DNA of 6,313 nt. Source: DATAQC01 sp039649175. Its GTDB lineage: Bacteria; Actinomycetota; Acidimicrobiia; Acidimicrobiales; AC-14. The DNA lies in the NCBI GenBank assembly GCA_039649175.1, contig JBBWZS010000091.1, forward strand, positions 1 through 6,313, written 5' to 3'. A model generated the notes under the pieces. The model worked only from the letters and a program-made list of their open reading frames with translations, made no database searches and was not told where the DNA came from. Positions 6,109 through 6,313 of this stretch are shown in pieces (position 1 is the first letter of the stretch; every line of letters starts with the position of its first letter). The position numbers were made by a program, and so were the translations under genes.

Positions 6109-6112
6109 CGTC

Positions 6113-6313
6113 ATGGACCGGATCCCCATCTACAAGCCGCTGATCGGGGAGGAGGAGGTCGAGGCCGCGTCCTCCGCCCTCCGCCACGGCTGGCTCGGGA
6201 TGGGCAGCTGCGTCGAGGAGTTCGAGCTGGCCGTGCAGAAGACGGTCGACGCCGGCTCCCGTCGGGTGCTGGCCGTGAGCACCGGTTACGCCGCCCTCCA
6301 CCTGGGGCTGGTG
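6113..6313 (+). CDS. DegT/DnrJ/EryC1/StrS-type aminotransferase, N-terminal 67 residues
   Basis: The gene runs off the right edge. IPIYKPLIGEEEVEAASSAL (residues 4-23), HGWLGMGSCVEEFE (25-38) and VLAVSTGYAALHLGLV (52-67) match the start of PLP-dependent sugar aminotransferases, which aminate keto sugars for nucleotide-sugar, glycan or antibiotic pathways. The first motif normally contacts substrate and the third, usually S-G-T-A-A-L, begins the PLP-binding region. Here Tyr59 stands where Thr is typical, and the stretch before it (KTVDAGSRR) replaces the common YVGA-like sequence. Start chosen by the GGAGG at 6104-6108. The catalytic Lys lies outside the window, so activity cannot be judged. 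It is probably the first gene of a rightward cluster; a link with the divergent O-methyltransferase is possible but unproven. Confidence 0.85.
   Translation, partial: MDRIPIYKPLIGEEEVEAASSALRHGWLGMGSCVEEFELAVQKTVDAGSRRVLAVSTGYAALHLGLV

Noticed and set aside
5864..6301. Extension of the methyltransferase frame upstream over the intergenic region and aminotransferase
   Set aside because: No methyltransferase-like sequence; it is antisense to conserved DegT motifs and the family starts near the ATG at 5863.

Overview
This is very G+C-rich DNA with strong G/C third-position codon bias, tightly packed genes and frequent GTG starts. Several starts lie a few bases after a TAnnnT hexamer, as in leaderless or near-leaderless actinobacterial genes. 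The protein families (a DUF58/MoxR pair, a glucokinase-like ROK kinase, an actinobacterial HNH protein, an LplA/LipM-like protein) also fit a high-G+C actinobacterium. My guess is the Acidimicrobiia, but that is inference from the look of the proteins, not a search.

Layout: (1) 1-2008, minus strand: a MoxR AAA+ ATPase followed after 2 bases by a DUF58 protein that runs off the left edge. (2) 2009-2098: a divergent promoter region with two TAnnnT boxes and a perfect palindrome midway between them. (3) 2099-3270, plus strand: a ROK sugar kinase overlapping (ATGA) a Trp-rich 80-residue protein of unknown function. (4) 3271-3396: a promoter, an inverted repeat and a possible 16-codon leader ORF, whose stop overlaps the next start (TGATG). 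(5) 3397-5172, plus strand: an HNH endonuclease-family protein, an LplA/LipM-like cofactor transferase with no ordinary start codon, and a conserved-looking hypothetical protein, apparently one operon. (6) 5189-5863, minus strand: a class I SAM-dependent O-methyltransferase, convergent with the operon. (7) 5864-6112: a divergent intergenic region with dyad symmetries. (8) 6113 to the end: the first 67 codons of a DegT/DnrJ/EryC1/StrS-type aminotransferase, perhaps the start of a sugar or glycan biosynthesis cluster.

MoxR and DUF58 form a known partnership: MoxR acts as a chaperone-like AAA+ ATPase and DUF58 proteins are membrane-anchored partners. ROK plus the small protein form a translationally coupled pair that may share regulation with MoxR through the divergent region. 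The HNH/LplA-like/hypothetical set has no obvious shared pathway. I see no phage, transposon, CRISPR or toxin-antitoxin signature, and most genes look chromosomal and ordinary. The points most worth a second look are the symmetric palindrome between the divergent promoters, the leader ORF before HNH, the missing start codon and LipM-like cysteine of the LplA-like gene, and low-complexity insertions in two enzymes.
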